Both the position numbers and the translations under genes were made by a program. 64,000 nt of DNA from Isoetes taiwanensis (lineage: Eukaryota; Streptophyta; Lycopodiopsida; Isoetales; Isoetaceae). The stretch spans positions 8,144,095 through 8,208,094 of the forward strand of contig JAJEKV010000063.1 of assembly GCA_021234155.1 (NCBI GenBank), in the 5' to 3' direction. Positions 44,113-55,224 of the stretch are shown piece after piece (position 1 is the first letter of the stretch; each line of letters opens with the position of its first letter). The notes under the pieces were generated by a model, which saw only the letters and a program-made list of their open reading frames with translations, searched no databases and was not told the DNA's origin.

Positions 44113-45525
44113 AGATATTGCGATGGTGGTTGATTCCCTTTTTACATATAATTAAGGGAGTAGCTCGATAATGCTAACTATAGTTGACACTAGATTCTTT
44201 CTACTAACAATCATTGTATGCTACTATTGTGATGAATGAAAAGCCTGTCTGGTTATGTGCCATTGGGAGTCCATTGCCAAACTAGAAGAAATATTAATGA
44301 AGACCAAATCCATTAACTTAATTTCACTCAAATATTATAAAACCAAATAGATTTACATTTATATAGGATCCCAATTCATCATCCTTTATCTCAAGATGTA
44401 CCATGATATGAAGCTCCTATCATCTTCAATTCTCTATCTCATGACGTACTTCGACAGAGTGGACATTTAAATGATATCTATCTATCTATCCCCTGACAAA
44501 TCCTGCATTGCTTACATTGCCCAAGCCATCTCTATATGGATGAATATAGTTCTTTGCAATTTGGGAGGTGGCTTCTAAATAAAACATGATATGAAAATCA
44601 TAAATAATTAAAGATCTAGAGAAATATCTATTTTTTCTACCACTTTATAAAACTAATTTGAGTGTCTGAATGTAGATAAATACGTAGCTATATTGCTTAA
44701 CAAAAATATATATCAATGACAAAAGATGAATTGTCTGAACCATGAGATAAAACAAATTGAAAAGCAAAAGCTAATCCAAATTAAACACTACTATTGAAGT
44801 ATATGACACTCAACACTCAACATTTTGAGATTATTATGATGCATTTATGGACTATAGACTATTTGGATTTCTTAAAAACCCATTGGGAAGCTGACATTGA
44901 GAAGATTTGCATAAGTATATTGCGATCAAATTTAAAAAATTGAATTAAATTTTATCGTCCACAGAGACCAAATATTCTATGGGATCCAAAATACAAAAGA
45001 GAGTACAACAGATCCATTATTGTCTAGGATTAAAAAGGCTCCCACAACAAAGAGTTTTTGAAGGAAAAACCAAATGAGCTTGATATAGGTCATGTAATAC
45101 ATTGACTTGAAGGAATAATTCCTTAAGAGAAAATTGTAATGGAAAGTAACCAAAAAGGTGAATTTAATATATGTTTAGCCGGTAGAAAGGTCATAAACAT
45201 GATTGATGATCATTGTGAACCTATCAACCATTTCTTTCATAAAAACCTGAAAGAACACGTAATCAACCCATTTCTGCTCAAAATGCTCAAAATGTAGGCT
45301 AGAAAAAAGCTAAAATCGAGATCTTATTCTTGGCTTCAGTATGCAAGCATGGGGAAGGATTGTGTTGAAAAATCAATGAGTTGAAAACGTAGGATCTTGC
45401 CAAATAGAGGCCATTTTGCAGACCATTTCAAACCGCTTAAAATATTAAAATTTGTATCACTCACTTCATTGGTTTATTATAAAAGTACATATATAAAGCA
45501 GAGTCCTTTTTTCATACTTTTCCTA
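44113..45525. other. AT-rich DNA with one SINE-like copy, no gene
   Basis: Apart from the minus-strand SINE-like copy at 44950-45075, I see only low-complexity AT-rich sequence. Confidence 0.4.
44950..45075 (-). mobile_element. SINE-like copy, minus strand
   Basis: TTTTATCGTCCACAGAGACC, a CTATGGGATCCAAAATACAA block, then ATTGTCTAGGATTAAAAAGG and GAGTTTTTGAAGGAAAAACC follow family order on the minus strand. The tail at its plus-strand left end is short and AT-rich (GAATTAAAT). Confidence 0.7.
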
Positions 45526-45529
45526 TTTA

Positions 45530-45875
45530 TTTGATGCTATTTGTTTGAGACAAGCTCCCGCTGACACGTGGTGGTTTGAAAAAATAGTCTCTGTCCTCAA
45601 GAAATCCCTGGCCAAAACGCTCGTTCCTTTATACCCTTATGCAGGCCGAATGGGTGTAAATCCTCAGTCTTCCGACTGGGAGGTTCACTGCAACAACTCT
45701 GGCGCTATTTTGAAAGTGGTTCATTTTGGTGCAGCCTTAGAAGACGTTCCCTTTTATGATTTGGATTATGCCACAACTCAAGCGCAATCACAGAGCTTTT
45801 TTAGATCGCATTCTCAAGGCATTGAAAACTGGGGCCCCAAATCCAGCGCCACCCAGTTTAGGCCCTCTTCTTAAG
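45530..45875 (+). pseudogene. BAHD acyltransferase N-terminal fragment
   Basis: A 110-codon frame reads WWFEKIVSVLKKSLAKTLVP, LYPYAGRMGVNP, SSDWEVHCNNSGAILKVVHF and GAALEDVPFYDLDYA. The S-L-(A/S)-x-T-L-x-x-(F/Y)-Y-P-x-A-G-R string is a hallmark of plant BAHD enzymes, which transfer acyl groups from CoA to alcohols or amines (for example hydroxycinnamoyl and anthocyanin acyltransferases). It covers only about residues 50-150 of a usual 450. The HXXXD and DFGWG motifs are absent downstream; after 45,840 the text becomes Ala/Gly-rich and unrelated. It is a truncated relic. Confidence 0.8.
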
Positions 45876-47460
45876 ACAGCAGCTGGAGCGGCAAGCAATG
45901 CAGCAGGCAGAAATGTGGGCGCTGGTAGTGCAGCAGGGGGATTCTCAATACGGTGACGAGAAGTTAAGAAACGTGGAACTTTGAGAAAAACAAACTGGTT
46001 GAGACAGATGGGGCAGCCGTGGATTCTCAACAGCAGCAGGATTCTCAACAAATCCCCTGCTCTCGTTGTTCAGGTAGCCTTTTGGGTTTTTTTTCCCTTT
46101 GGGTTCAAGTTGCAATGGCAGCTCTACGCTCTTCAAAAAGGGGCAAACGCAGGGGATTCGATTTCTAGCTTGGGAGTGACTAAATCGACCTAAACACCTT
46201 GCAGAGGCGCCGTATTCTCAACTATTTTGATCTTGGGCTTCTTCAAAGCAGGCTCAGGAATGGGCTCTAAGCCATTCTTGAAGCGGAGACTAAGAGTACC
46301 TCCTCATGGCTATGGCTATGGCAATCGCTTCCAGGTGGGAGCTCACTTCCGGCGGCGCCTTTCCATGGCCGGAGTTAATGTAGGCAAAGGCAGTTGCCCA
46401 TATGCTTTATCTTAAGAAACAGCTCACAGATTGCACTTGAATGCTATGCCAGCCATAGCCATAATCTAGATAGCTTTCCTCGTCCCAATAAATTACTATA
46501 TTGTATTGCAGCTACAGACCCAATTTGCGAAATGCTGCGAATCAGCTCGTAGATACAGAATTTCGAACTGGGCACTTTTAAGGATTTTTTCACAAGGATT
46601 GCAGAGTAACTCCTACCCAACTAAGCTCCAGAAAGGGTCTATGAATCCCAATTTATGGATCTGGGCTTGTTTTAAGTGGAAAAGGTAAGACCGGAATCAG
46701 ATTCACACATGCAATCCGACTAACAGAAATGCTGAATGACCCAGATCGCAAGAGGACGAACATGCATAATTCAGCAACAGGAAAGCTCAGCCGTAAGCGG
46801 CCTTAACAGGGAAGGGAAAAACACGCCTTTCCATAGCCTGCCTGTTTCTTATTATATAGCATTTTTTGGCAGAGGAAAAGCGGTCCTAGCCCATGCGGCC
46901 CATCTCTTTTTCTGCCAGGGCATCCCCGGACTAGCAAGGGTCCAAATTCTCTCTCCTATTTCCTTGGGTTTAATCTCAGCCGTTGGATTAATACACTTTG
47001 TATTTAAATGATGTATTTGATGCCTATATGGAACGTATAATATGGGCTGGTTTATATCTGAACTGTGGCGACAATATCTTAACAGTTAGAAATTTGTTGG
47101 TACGTATAACAAAGCATTCTACGTGACGTGCACGTGAAGCATCCGTTGGATTTATTGGCACGTACGCTGGGAGATTCTTTTTTAAGCGCTTCTTTTGTTC
47201 TTAGGATTATCATCCAGGCAACCCCAAATCTTGGAGCCTGGCATATGGATTAAGTCATCTTCATCTTGGAGCCTGGCATATGGATTAAGTCATCTTCATC
47301 TTTTGCATACACACCTGCAGATGACAGGCCAAACAGATAAAAGAGTTCGTTTTAGGTCGTTATGGTCAATATTCTTCTATCGTGCGGGCACTGAACACAA
47401 GACAAAAAATGCAGATTCAAATTCTGCATGTTCTAGCATGTATAGACGCGTTGGGGAAGA
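45876..47460. other. No recognised gene; moderately GC-rich DNA
   Basis: Several short open frames on the plus strand (45981-46193, 46227-46415, 46506-46688, 46736-47011) show no known domain. A tandem duplication of CTTGGAGCCTGGCATATGG, ATTAAGTCATCTTCAT (35-36 bp unit) occupies about 47229-47300. Confidence 0.35.
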
Positions 47461-47469
47461 GAAACGTTC

Positions 47470-47506
47470 GCGGCGGCCTTGGCCGCCGCGATAAGTTTCT
47501 TGTAAA
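47470..47506. repeat. GC-rich perfect hairpin with CACTA-like end motif
   Basis: CGCGGCGGCC-TT-GGCCGCCGCG (47471-47492) is a perfect palindrome. It runs into ATAAGTTTCTTGTAAAAG, whose reverse complement (TTACAAGAAACTTATCGCGG) recurs at 9920 and 55256. TACAAGAAA is typical of CACTA-type transposon ends (CACTACAAGAAA). I read it as a decayed terminal repeat. Confidence 0.55.
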
Positions 47507-48470
47507 AGTAATTCATCTCACTTCAAAATAATACGAAGTGCTATTGCACTATGGGATGCCCACATTGAAGGATAACTTTGCAATTAAAGGTTCAAGTATG
47601 TTTATAACTTTGCAATGGTTAATGGAGTATTGGTATGAAAATATATAGAAAAGATGATACGGCATGTGAGCGAAGGTACAGGGGTTTAGAGTTTAATGTT
47701 CATGGTCTTATACATGTCGGATTTAGAAAGGAATGGCAGGCCACAGTTAGAAGGCGATGGGCTGCCATATTCGTTCTTGCTCGCCCCATAACTGCCAGTA
47801 GAGACGTGTAGACTGTCAACTTGCAGGATGAAAGCAGATTCTTTATGTTTTTCTTTAGTCATTTCTTCTTAAGCCTTTTTGGTGCTGCCTAGTTTGGCAG
47901 GGGGTTCAATTCCCCCGGTGTTGTCCAATGGTTTGAAATCATATCCTGTCGCTTTAATCATCTATGCATCAGATGTTGATGCTAAGCCTTAATGCTAGAG
48001 CATAGTTTAGTTATATCAGAATCGGCTTTAACCATCTGTGCATCAACTAAGCCTGAATGCAAGAGCACAGCAAGCTGAAGGGCCGCTTAGTTACATAATC
48101 GGAGCACTGCAAGCCGCGCATAACAAAAGACATAGCATAAGGCAGTGTTGTACTCTTGTACGCATATCCTGTATCGTGTATCTTCCGGTCAAGCTTGTAT
48201 TCAATTTTTTTGCTAAGGTTGTGAAGAACTTACATTGTAGAGCCATATCAGTATTTGACCCCGTCAAATGCTGGGCTACAAGGCCAAGATTGCATATCTT
48301 GGCATATTCCATGGAATATGCTGGGATCTATGGCTCACAAACCATAATACAAGGTAGGTTGATTCCTAGTTATCGCTTTAAGATCCTAGTTATCGGTTTA
48401 AGATTCTAGAATGGGGCTCGCATGAAAACGACAAAAACCTCCCCATGCGACAAATACATTAAACAATGGA
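47507..48470. other. No gene seen
   Basis: Contains repeated short blocks (CATCTATGCATCAGATGTTG region and CATCTGTGCATCAACTAAGC, 47960-48062, with TAAGCCTTAATGC and TAAGCCTGAATGC), and a 22-bp tandem at 48362-48407 (CCTAGTTATCG-TTTAAGAT). No coding family was recognised. Confidence 0.4.
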
Positions 48471-48471
48471 A

Positions 48472-48640
48472 GGAAGGAAGGAAGGAAGGAAGGAAGGTAT
48501 TTTTATCGTCCACGGAGACCAATCGGTCTATGGGACCCAATACAAAAGCGCAGCAAGCGGATTACTACCCGGATTAAAAAACCCCTGCCCCGAAGGCTTT
48601 TCGAGGGAAAAACCGTGGCAGCAATCAGCCTGCTGACAAA
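48472..48640 (-). mobile_element. SINE-like copy, minus strand, long TTCC tail
   Basis: The plus strand shows repeated GGAA (seven copies), TATTTTTATCGTCCACGGAG, ACCAATCGGTCTATGGGACC, CGGATTACTACCCGGATTAA, AAAACCCCTGCCCCGAAGGC and TTTTCGAGGGAAAAACCG: the family in reverse, with a GC-richer and probably younger central stem. It sits just downstream (in the minus sense) of the LINE fragment at 48690-49582. Confidence 0.88.
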
Positions 48641-48689
48641 CTGTTCCAATATACGAAATGCAAAAACACACAAATATATACATTCATGC

Positions 48690-49582
48690 ACCGCACCCGT
48701 AGTGCCTGATCAGCGGGCAGCCAGGCGGGGGCAAAGGTGAGCTCGCAGATCCAGTACCTCCTGAATGTACGACCCCAAAGCACGTACTGACGGCGTGTTC
48801 ATCAGCAAATGTAGGGGCAAGTCCGGTCGTACTAAGGGAGCGTATCGGGCCCGGATCTGACTGAATGCTGGGCAACTCTGGAAAGTGTGAGACTCATCCT
48901 CAATGGCACCCATTTGATGCCCGATCGACAGAGTCTGTCGGCGGGCTCCCCAATCCACTGCCCGTCTCGATCGCGAAGATGGTGGGCACTGTGCGAATGG
49001 AGGCAATGAGTCTCAAGCTCTTCGGGGCAAATTGGGAACGCAGTAGAGCTGCGGGCCCCGTGCTAACACGGGTTGATGTGCTCCTTGTAATGGGCCATTT
49101 TGACCTCGCTTCTAGAGGGGTCCCGAGCTTGCCAAGGAAGCAAGCGTCCGTGTACTCCCGCAGTCATTTGTCACCGGCCTCTGTGTCCACTGCGACGCAC
49201 TGTGCTTCTCCGCCCGCTCCATTTGGCAAACCACCGATCTCTCTTACCCTCCAACAAAGCCACGGCGGCTGCGGGCCATTGCCCGCAGTAAGAAGTGTCG
49301 ACCCGAGCATCACCCATATTAACCACTTTCTGAAAATAGACGATGTGTCTATCAAGGGCTGCACGCTTAAGCGGCAAAAATCCAATTTCCCGCAGCAGAA
49401 TCTGATAGGGGACTGAAGGTTTCACCCCAAGTGCCCGTGCCAAAAATGCCTTCTGCACGGGGAGGGTGGATTTCAAAGAATAGAGAATAAGGTACTGCTG
49501 AGAGAGAAGAGGAAGCGTCGATGAGATGCTGATGAAGAACCTCGCCTAATATAGCGATCTCCCAACCAGAGAAAGCATGCAA
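48690..49582 (-). pseudogene. LINE reverse-transcriptase C-terminal fragment
   Basis: On the minus strand, VQKAFLARALGVKPSVPYQI, LLREIGFLPLKRAALDRHIV and YFQKVVNMGD (frame 49476 downward) match the region after the polymerase in a group of plant non-LTR elements (typical text: F-R-LLGV-PSTPY-LLLETG-LPL). Further on, MGAIEDESHTFQSCPAFSQI and RARYAPL give the H-x-C half of the terminal zinc-binding motif. The two parts are in different frames. The block is much GC-richer than the LINE at 1-9.2 kb, so it is a different LINE lineage. Confidence 0.7.
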
Positions 49583-50330
49583 TGCATGCTCGCCCTCTCT
49601 AGAATCTCGATCCGATGGCTCGGATCGATGGGATTATCTTCTTATTATGAGATATTGAAAAAGTCGTGACTTGAAATAACATATTATTTAGAATGATTTT
49701 AGGTTCCCCAATGAGTCTTTCATAGGCATCGTTGGTTTTTTTTTTTTTTTTCGATATTCTGTTGGTCGTTGGGTAGGGCTTTTTTTGGTCCATGGTCGTA
49801 TGGAATGATGTGATTTCCAGCTAATAGAATTAGAAAGTTTGGAAACCCTGAAGGATTTTTTTGGCAAGGAGGTTGCGCAGGGTGGATCTACGCTTCTGGA
49901 GCTGGCTGATTGGAGGTGCTGCATTGAAGACCGCTTGGCCGAGTGATTTGCTTTCAAGGGTTGAATCAGAGGTCCAAATTATTTGCAATTTGGCAGAATC
50001 AATACTTTTGGGGGTTTGAATCTCGGCAAGGAAGCTTCCTTATTATGATGTTTTAGTTTGGACATGGGCTCAAGCTGTCTTTCATGCAAAGATTTGAAGG
50101 CTGGAGAAGGGCACTTCGTCCTGGAGGTTCAATTCCTCCACTGTTCTGGCATTGACGCGTGTATGGCGGCAATTTTTTGTTGCACCCGAATGGTTGTGAG
50201 ATCGACAGCATGGATGTTTTTCTTTTTTAAAAAACGATGTTTTTCTTTTTTAAAAGCGATTAAATTAGAGTTGGTATAGCGATTTCGAGTTGGCATAGCG
50301 ATTTGTGTTTAGAATGTGAACCAGCATCTG
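49583..50330. other. No recognised gene; short coding-like stretch at 49.82-49.95 kb
   Basis: The plus strand reads LESLETLKDFFGKEVAQGGS and TLLELADWRCCIEDRLAE before a stop near 49948. Composition is protein-like, but the family is unknown. A short tandem, GATGTTTTTCTTTTTTAAAA, lies at 50212-50255. Confidence 0.3.
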
Positions 50331-50650
50331 AGATATGCCAACACGGTGATGTCACCTTCTGCATGGAAGAAATTTTAACCATCATCAAATTTCGCCCTTA
50401 TTTCACAGCTTTTTAAAAAGCGAAAAACTCTGTTGAAATTCTGTTCATGTTTTGGGCGGCGCCGCCTCCTCTCTGTTTCCGCCGCTCCTCTCTGATTTTT
50501 CTCTCTGTTTCCTCCTGTTTCTGCCCAACGCCCATGCTAACATCATGCATTGCCATAGCCATGGATCCGGAGGAGCATATGAAGCTGCAACCCTTTTTCA
50601 TGAAGTCTCTGTCCTCTCACCATCTCTCCGACCCCTCTAACAGGAATTAG

Positions 50651-51046
50651 ATGGATAGCTTCGGCCTTTGGCAGCCATACAACTCGGAAATCGCTCCGGC
50701 AAAAATAGAAGTGATTTGGGATTTTATAGAAAGCTATGGCACATACTGCGGAAAAATTAACGGCCAAATGATCGACATTACTCCGGCGCTTGTTTCCCAG
50801 GCCCTCAGATTTCCTTGTGAAGGATACGATGCTTTGTCTATTCGCGGGTATGACCCTAAAGCTCTTGATTCTTACTTACAGGAAAAGACTGCTGCAAACT
50901 TACAGGAAAAACAGGAAAAGACTTACAGGAAACTTACTGCTACAGATCTCAAGAACTGGCAGAAATTTGAAGATGGATCGGGCAGAAATTTGAAGATGGT
51001 TAAAATTTCGTCGGAGAATTTGAAGGACCATAAAATTTCTGAATGA
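50651..51046 (+). CDS. Hypothetical protein, 131 codons, in a repeat context
   Basis: It reads MDSFGLWQPYNSEIAPAKIE, VIWDFIESYGTYCGKINGQM and IDITPALVSQALRFPCEGYD. The first 75 residues look like a folded domain. The rest is repetitive (LQEKTAANLQEKQEKTYRKL, then two related FEDGSGRN / LKMVKISSENLK stretches) and runs into the hairpin. I recognise no family; plant retroelement gag-like regions have similar text (a guess). It may be a young or partly repeat-generated ORF. Confidence is low that it is expressed. Confidence 0.4.
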   Translation: MDSFGLWQPYNSEIAPAKIEVIWDFIESYGTYCGKINGQMIDITPALVSQALRFPCEGYDALSIRGYDPKALDSYLQEKTAANLQEKQEKTYRKLTATDLKNWQKFEDGSGRNLKMVKISSENLKDHKISE

Positions 51047-51145
51047 AATTTTGAGCAGACCTGGCGGCGCCACTCGCGGCTCCGCCGCTCGTGACCCGCC
51101 AGGTCAGCTCAAAATTTCATTCAGAAATTTTAAGGTCCTTCAAAT
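51018..51145. repeat. Large near-perfect hairpin
   Basis: The left arm from 51018 (ATTTGAAGGACC, TAAAATTTCTGAATGAAATT, TTGAGC, GACCTGGCGG) pairs with the right arm ending 51145 (CCGCCAGGTC, GCTCAAAATTTCATTCAGAA, ATTTTAAGGTCCTTCAAAT). The arms are about 50 bp around a GC-rich centre (CGCCACTCGCGGCTCCGCCG). The ORF's stop codon lies inside the left arm. Confidence 0.9.
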
Positions 51146-51159
51146 TACTCCTTCCTAAA

Positions 51160-51460
51160 AAAGAGTACACAAACACATAAGAGTCGCACCATTTTGCACC
51201 GAAGAGCAATAATCTGATAAAATATGGATACGCCAACACGGTGATGTCACCTTTTGCATGGAATAAAAAGTACACAAACACATAAGAGTCGCACCATTTT
51301 GCACCGAAGAACAATAATCTGATAATAAAATATGGAGATGCCCTTAGAGGACCTCTCTAGTATAGCAGAAAATTGCGGTGCCAAACTACGACAAAATATG
51401 GAGATGCCCTTAGAGGACCTCTCTAGTATAGCACAAAATTGCGGTGCCAAACTACGACTT
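51160..51460. repeat. Two short tandem/direct duplications
   Basis: AGTACACAAACACATAAGAG, TCGCACCATTTTGCACCGAA and CAATAATCTGATAA occur at 51162-51218 and 51268-51322. AAAATATGGAGATGCCCTTA, GAGGACCTCTCTAGTATAGC and AAAATTGCGGTGCCAAACTA occur at 51328-51391 and 51391-51455. Both are nearly identical, so recent. Confidence 0.92.
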
Positions 51461-51675
51461 GGCCATACATCTACTTGCAGACGTAAAAAAGAGTTAAATT
51501 TAATGGTCACTACATTAGGGGACTACATGAAACTCGGTAATTAGCCATTTTCTGTGGTACTATTTCACTTCTTCAAGGAGTCAGTTTTTCTAGCCATGAT
51601 GATGAAGAGAGATGTGCATGTGCATAGTACTAGTAAGCATAGCCTTCCTTTTCTGTATGCATGGCATTGCTATGA

Positions 51676-54600
51676 TTATACTTTGCAATCAAGGTTTGAT
51701 GAATCTAAGACCAGCTCACAAACGCACTCAATATGTGGAGTGTGGGGGAACATATCAACGGGTTGAACACTAACCAACCGATAACATCCTTTAGAACCTT
51801 CCTGCAAATCTAACTCGAGTTAGTTAAGAACTATAAGTACCTGCAATGGAAACAGGGATGCCTCCAAACACACTTACCACATCATGACACAAATAATCAA
51901 GATCACGAGCACATGTCGCAGGGTTGCATGATACGTACACTATGCGTGGAGCCTTCAAGTTGATCAGGAATTTAATAAGCTTTGGGTGCATTCCTGGCCT
52001 ATTAGGATCTGGAAAACGTACGAACAGACTAAGCATGCATCGAGATAAAAAGTTATAATCCTCGTTTTAGTGATCTACCTGTAATTACAACGTCAGGCTT
52101 GGGAAAATCTTTCCCAAAATCTGCAGAAATCTTATTCAGGTCACCCCGAACAAAAGTTGCATTGTCTATGCCATTCCGCTGCGCATTTTGGCAGGCATCT
52201 GCAACGGCCTCAGGGACCACTTCATACCCATAAATATGCTTAACCCTAAAATAGTGAACAATGCATACTTTGGGAACAGTTATAATATAACTCAAACACC
52301 AAGATAAAAGGAAGTGATTAGCGGATTCAAGCAAAGTTGCTTACTTTTTGGCCATTGACAAGCCAATAGTGCCAGTTCCACAAAAGAGATCCAAGATGAT
52401 CTCTGTCCCATCCCCCTTGAGCCTACATGATTCTTCAACCAACTTGTACAGAACTTCAGCCTACACATACATGTACAGAAAAACGTTGATCAAATCGCGA
52501 CTCTAATAGTGGCGATGCGTCCATACAAGGTATCTGCTCCAAGTAATGAACTTTTTACCTGTGTAGTGTTTGTTTGAAAAAACGAGTTGGCTGATATTTC
52601 GAACACTAGTCCGCGTAAGCAGTCTGTGATTGTCCGAACTCCAAATAATACATATTCATGTTCTCCAGTTGACATGTTTGACAGTGATGAGGTTACATTG
52701 TTTACAACGCTTACCTAAAATAGATAAAAGGGATCTTTTTATATATATGAAAATGGTCTTTTAAGGAACTCAGAAATCATAACAAATGGTAGCAATATGC
52801 CCATGGGATGGGAATGCTATTTAAACCACTCAAAATTTTCCTTTTTGTAGTTTTTGCCAATCGAGTGACCCCATAAAGTCCATCTGGAAGCTTGGGATAT
52901 GAAAGTTGCTACATGATGATAGTGCATGGGTGCCCTAACTTGTGAAACGATTTTGAGATCAGCATTAATTTGATAAAAATGCACGAAGGAGTAAGCAGAA
53001 AGGACAAACATTTTATCGGTGAAAGCAAATGCAGCAACATGCTGGGCCAAGGAGAAATACTTGTCTCCTGTTATCATCTATAAATACTGCCACCATAGAT
53101 ATAGCCAGAAAATACATTAAGAACGAAAATTACGAACAGGGGAAGGAACTTGCCACTTCAGGATATCTAGCCACAAGGTCATCAACAATAGGTTGCAATA
53201 GATGAGGCTTGTACTCTGAAGTCACAAAATTGACCATGAGTTGTAGATCCCTCGTCTTTGCATGGCTGGAAAGAAAGTTTGAAAGCTTAAAAGCAATATA
53301 AGAGCAGTACATCATCAATAAAAGAAAATATTAGTTAAGTTCATGAAACTTAAAAACTATACTTCAACCACAACATACAATGATGTATTACCGTCCAGTT
53401 CGAATCATAAGATGCCTTAAAAAACCCTGATGTGTGCGAGTATCATATGGGGGCATTTTATCCAGATTAGTTTCCCAAAATGTGTGGAAATGATCGAGTA
53501 TCTGCAGACACAGAAACATTTTTTTGTGTAAAGCCTTCATCAACTACAAAATGCTTGTCTGATAGAGTCAAGTAAATTGGCAATCTTAGCAAGCTAAGAT
53601 GCTTGCAAGAGATTCAACTTTAAACAAATGCAAGTCAAAAGACAACTCAATCAGCGGAATTTCAGTAGCAAGAAGATTTCCATTTGGCCTCCAATTTTGG
53701 CAAGCACATGCCATCATTGTGAATGATCTTATATTGTGCCCCCATTAACCGTTCTATTTTTACTTGTGTTTATTATCTCTAGTTGCCTTCGTGCACTCCC
53801 TAAGCCACATGAAAGGTCAATTATCATTGACTTAATAACTTCCACATAAGATCCAATAATAGATGCATGCAAAATTAAACGCATTAAGCACAAATCTTTA
53901 CCTGGTTGGCTATACCATCCTGAAGCAAACATTGTTTTATGTTTAATATCTTGTCATATCGACCTGGTGCATGGAGACCAAGTGCAAATTCTGCATAAGG
54001 CCGTAATTCACCCTGCTTTTCCACCTTTACATAGTCATCTGATGGTGTCCATCTTTGTGTGCCAAATGAAAACTCCATCTGTTTGTCACCTTGAAGAGGG
54101 CAAAGTCAAACACAGTCAAAATTCACTATGAGAGATGCAGAATTGCTACTGAGCTCCCCACCTTCTTCCTGTGGCTATGCCCATGTTAGTCTACTTTGCC
54201 TACACTATCTAATGGAGTGTGGCTGAGTTAAACTATGGCTACAGAAAAGGCCTAATACAGGAATTCTTGTTTTCGTAGCAAGCTTGACAATACTATGCTC
54301 TTCCAGTACTTCTCAGAACTATTGCGTGGATACCAAAGAGCTCAGCATCCGGCCATTGCAAACTTGTAAGCTTAAGAGTCCCTTGACAAAGTCCAAAAAG
54401 CAGAAATGTATCTTAAATGCATACCTTGTTGCGGTAATGATATTGGATTGTGCAGGCCACGATTGGTTTGAAGTATGCTGTACCACTACTTTCGACAGGC
54501 TTGAACTCAAAATGTCCCACACGTGAAATGAGCTGATATACCTGATCTTCCTTTGCAGCGAGCTGAGCCTCGTATGCCAAGGCCTGGGTCTTGCAACCCC

Positions 54601-55112
54601 CACAATCCTTGGCATATTGACATGGGGGGACTACTGCATTATCATGGGGTTCAATTGTCTTCAATTTTTGAGCCTAAACGAATATGAAGAATTGCCATGA
54701 GATAGTTAAAGACTAACAGCTGTTCAAAACAACTGGCAATACAATGCACATTTTGATAAGCTACCTCCGCATAGCTTCCCTTTTTCTTCACAATCCGTCC
54801 AAGAAATCTTTCACCTGGCAAAGCCTTGTCGCACATAACCACGAACCCAGTATCCGCAACCTTGCAGACTCCTTTTCCCTTAAACGCCAGACTCTCACAA
54901 ACTAGTTCTAATTCCTCTCCTCTCTTTGGAAAAAGGCCACGAGGTTTGGCTACTGGAGCACTAGCTGTCTGTACAGAATCCTCCATGTCTGGAATCAGGG
55001 AGTCCATACTACTAATCTGCGCTGCTGTGGATGCTGCTTTGGGTCGGAGAAGAAATGCAGGAATAGCACGAGGAGCAAAGAATGTGTAGCGAGGAAGGGA
55101 GCATGCTGCCAT
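51676..55112 (-). CDS. RNA (uracil-5-)-methyltransferase, TrmA/RumA family, ten exons
   Basis: It transfers a methyl group from SAM to uracil C5 in RNA (m5U). Exons: 55112-54765, 54673-54425, 54078-53902, 53501-53392, 53265-53154, 52714-52559, 52460-52345, 52245-52079, 52008-51878, 51801-51676. All join in frame to 563 residues. Residues 1-36 lack acids and are Ala/Arg/Ser rich, like an organellar transit peptide. A TRAM RNA-binding domain covers about 66-116 ([17 protein letters not shown]). Fe-S cysteines are Cys134, 140, 143 ([10 protein letters not shown]) and probably Cys249. SAM motif [10 protein letters not shown] is at 408-417, SANSFFQTN precedes it, DPNRPG starts at 479, the nucleophile is Cys506 (YVSCNPATC), and the general base is Glu547 (FPHTPHIE). 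All key residues are present, so it looks functional. tRNA versus rRNA target cannot be told. Intron 5 may use a GC donor. A telo-box lies 95 bp upstream. Confidence 0.95.
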
Positions 55113-55206
55113 GGTGGATAAGCAAAACGAAAATCATGTTCCATTCCAGGTTCATAAATACATTTACTTCCTTATTTTTCTGCGTAATAGAAATCGCTAA
55201 TGCTTC

Positions 55207-55224
55207 AAACCCTAAACCCTAAAA
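55207..55224 (-). promoter_or_regulatory. Telo-box upstream of the methyltransferase gene
   Basis: AAACCCTAAACCCTAAAA lies 95-112 bp upstream of the ATG at 55112 (on the gene strand TTTTAGGGTTTAGGGTTT). AAACCCTAA telo-boxes are known near start sites of plant genes for the translation machinery, which suits an RNA-modification enzyme. Activity is inferred. Confidence 0.65.

Larger units (their letters stand above)
50335..51262. repeat. Pair of direct repeats bracketing an ORF and a hairpin
   Basis: GCCAACACGGTGATGTCACC followed by TT-TGCATGGAA occurs at 50337-50369 and again at 51232-51262, about 893 bp apart, same strand. Between them lie an unrecognised ORF (50651-51046) and the hairpin at 51018-51145. 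This could be the frame of a small mobile element, but I cannot show ends or a target duplication. Confidence 0.5.

Noticed and set aside
48865-49416. 183-codon plus-strand ORF
   Set aside because: It is the antisense shadow of the GC-rich LINE fragment, whose minus-strand text shows recognisable motifs.
52817-53077. 86-codon ORF inside the methyltransferase gene
   Set aside because: Lies wholly within intron 5; the flanking exons join in frame without it.
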